Shown piece by piece: positions 6,958 through 7,275 of a DNA stretch of 7,275 bases. The notes under the pieces are model-generated. The model was given only the letters and a program-made list of their open reading frames with translations. It was not told the DNA's origin and did no database searches. The position numbers and the translations under genes are program-made. Source of the stretch: an uncultured Pseudomonadota bacterium (GTDB lineage Bacteria; SAR324; NAC60-12); contig CAJXDX010000089.1 of the NCBI GenBank assembly GCA_913052275.1, positions 1-7,275 on the forward strand. Reading direction: 5' to 3'. Position 1 is the stretch's first letter; the number at the start of each line of letters is the position of its first letter.

Positions 6958-7275
6958 TTATTTTAAAGGTTCCCAATTCTGCACAAGATCGGCAAGCAGC
7001 CTCACTCCAACTCCTGTCGCTCCGCTGTTTGGCTGGTAGCCGATATGCTTGACATTCCAGGCTGTGCCGGCAATATCCAGATGTACCCAGGGGGTTTTGT
7101 CAACAAAATGTTCTAAAAACAAGCCGCCTATAATGGTTCCGGAGTCTCCGACTCCGATATTCTGCAAGTCACCATATTTGCCCTTGATTGACTCACCATA
7201 TTCGGGAAAACTCGGCAGCTGCCATACCCTGTCGCCACTGAGATTTGCAGCTGTTCGTACCTGTTCCATCAATGC
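6958..7275 (-). CDS. pepA: Leucyl aminopeptidase (M17 family), C-terminal 105 residues only
   Basis: This is the C-terminal end of a cytosolic M17 aminopeptidase, a hexameric two-metal enzyme that removes N-terminal residues such as leucine from peptides. The gene continues past the window edge, so no start codon is claimed; a TTG and an ATG near the edge are internal. Family landmarks are SGDRVWQLP, PEYGESIKGKYGDLQNIG, the GTIIGGLFLEHFV helix, the strongly conserved TPWVHLDIAGTAW, and the terminal GATGVGVRLLADLV. These match the last third of the catalytic domain. The metal ligands and catalytic Lys/Arg lie upstream, outside the window, so whether the enzyme is active cannot be judged. Its TAA stop lies 31 bp before mgtE on the same strand and no terminator hairpin with a T-run is seen between them, so read-through into mgtE is likely. 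Confidence 0.93.
   Translation of the reverse strand, partial: ALMEQVRTAANLSGDRVWQLPSFPEYGESIKGKYGDLQNIGVGDSGTIIGGLFLEHFVDKTPWVHLDIAGTAWNVKHIGYQPNSGATGVGVRLLADLVQNWEPLK

Overview
This is a chromosomal housekeeping stretch from an AT-rich bacterium (about 40% GC by eye). It carries seven protein genes, all on the minus strand and packed closely. No rRNA, tRNA, CRISPR, insertion sequence, phage gene or toxin-antitoxin module is visible. The taxon cannot be fixed from the sequence. The four-cysteine, DnaX-like delta' subunit, the stand-alone RecD2 and the LivK-type binding protein suggest a Gram-negative lineage such as Desulfobacterota or a related candidate group, with low certainty. Good Shine-Dalgarno sequences are largely missing in front of the genes.

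In the direction of transcription (high to low coordinates) the order is: the C-terminal end of a leucyl aminopeptidase (pepA, cut by the window edge); the magnesium channel mgtE; holB, the delta' subunit of the DNA polymerase III clamp loader; a small exported protein of unknown function; recD2, a RecD-like SF1B helicase; a LivK-type periplasmic binding protein without its transporter; and, after a 91-bp gap, the first 169 codons of tsaC (YrdC/Sua5), a tRNA threonylcarbamoyladenosine synthesis gene cut by the other window edge.

Gaps from pepA through the binding protein are 31, 7, 15, 38 and 21 bp, with no convincing terminator in any of them, so these six genes probably form one transcription unit. 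The tsaC gene may be read through or may have its own promoter, since a TATAAT sequence lies in the gap before it. The genes do not form one pathway: they cover peptide turnover, Mg2+ uptake, replication, recombination, solute sensing or uptake, and tRNA modification. There is no gene-free stretch longer than 91 bp.

I found no strong candidate for an undescribed system. The points most worth a second look are the unknown exported protein between two DNA-metabolism genes, the orphan binding protein next to recD2, and residue substitutions in the HolB P-loop and in the conserved MgtE pore-domain motif.
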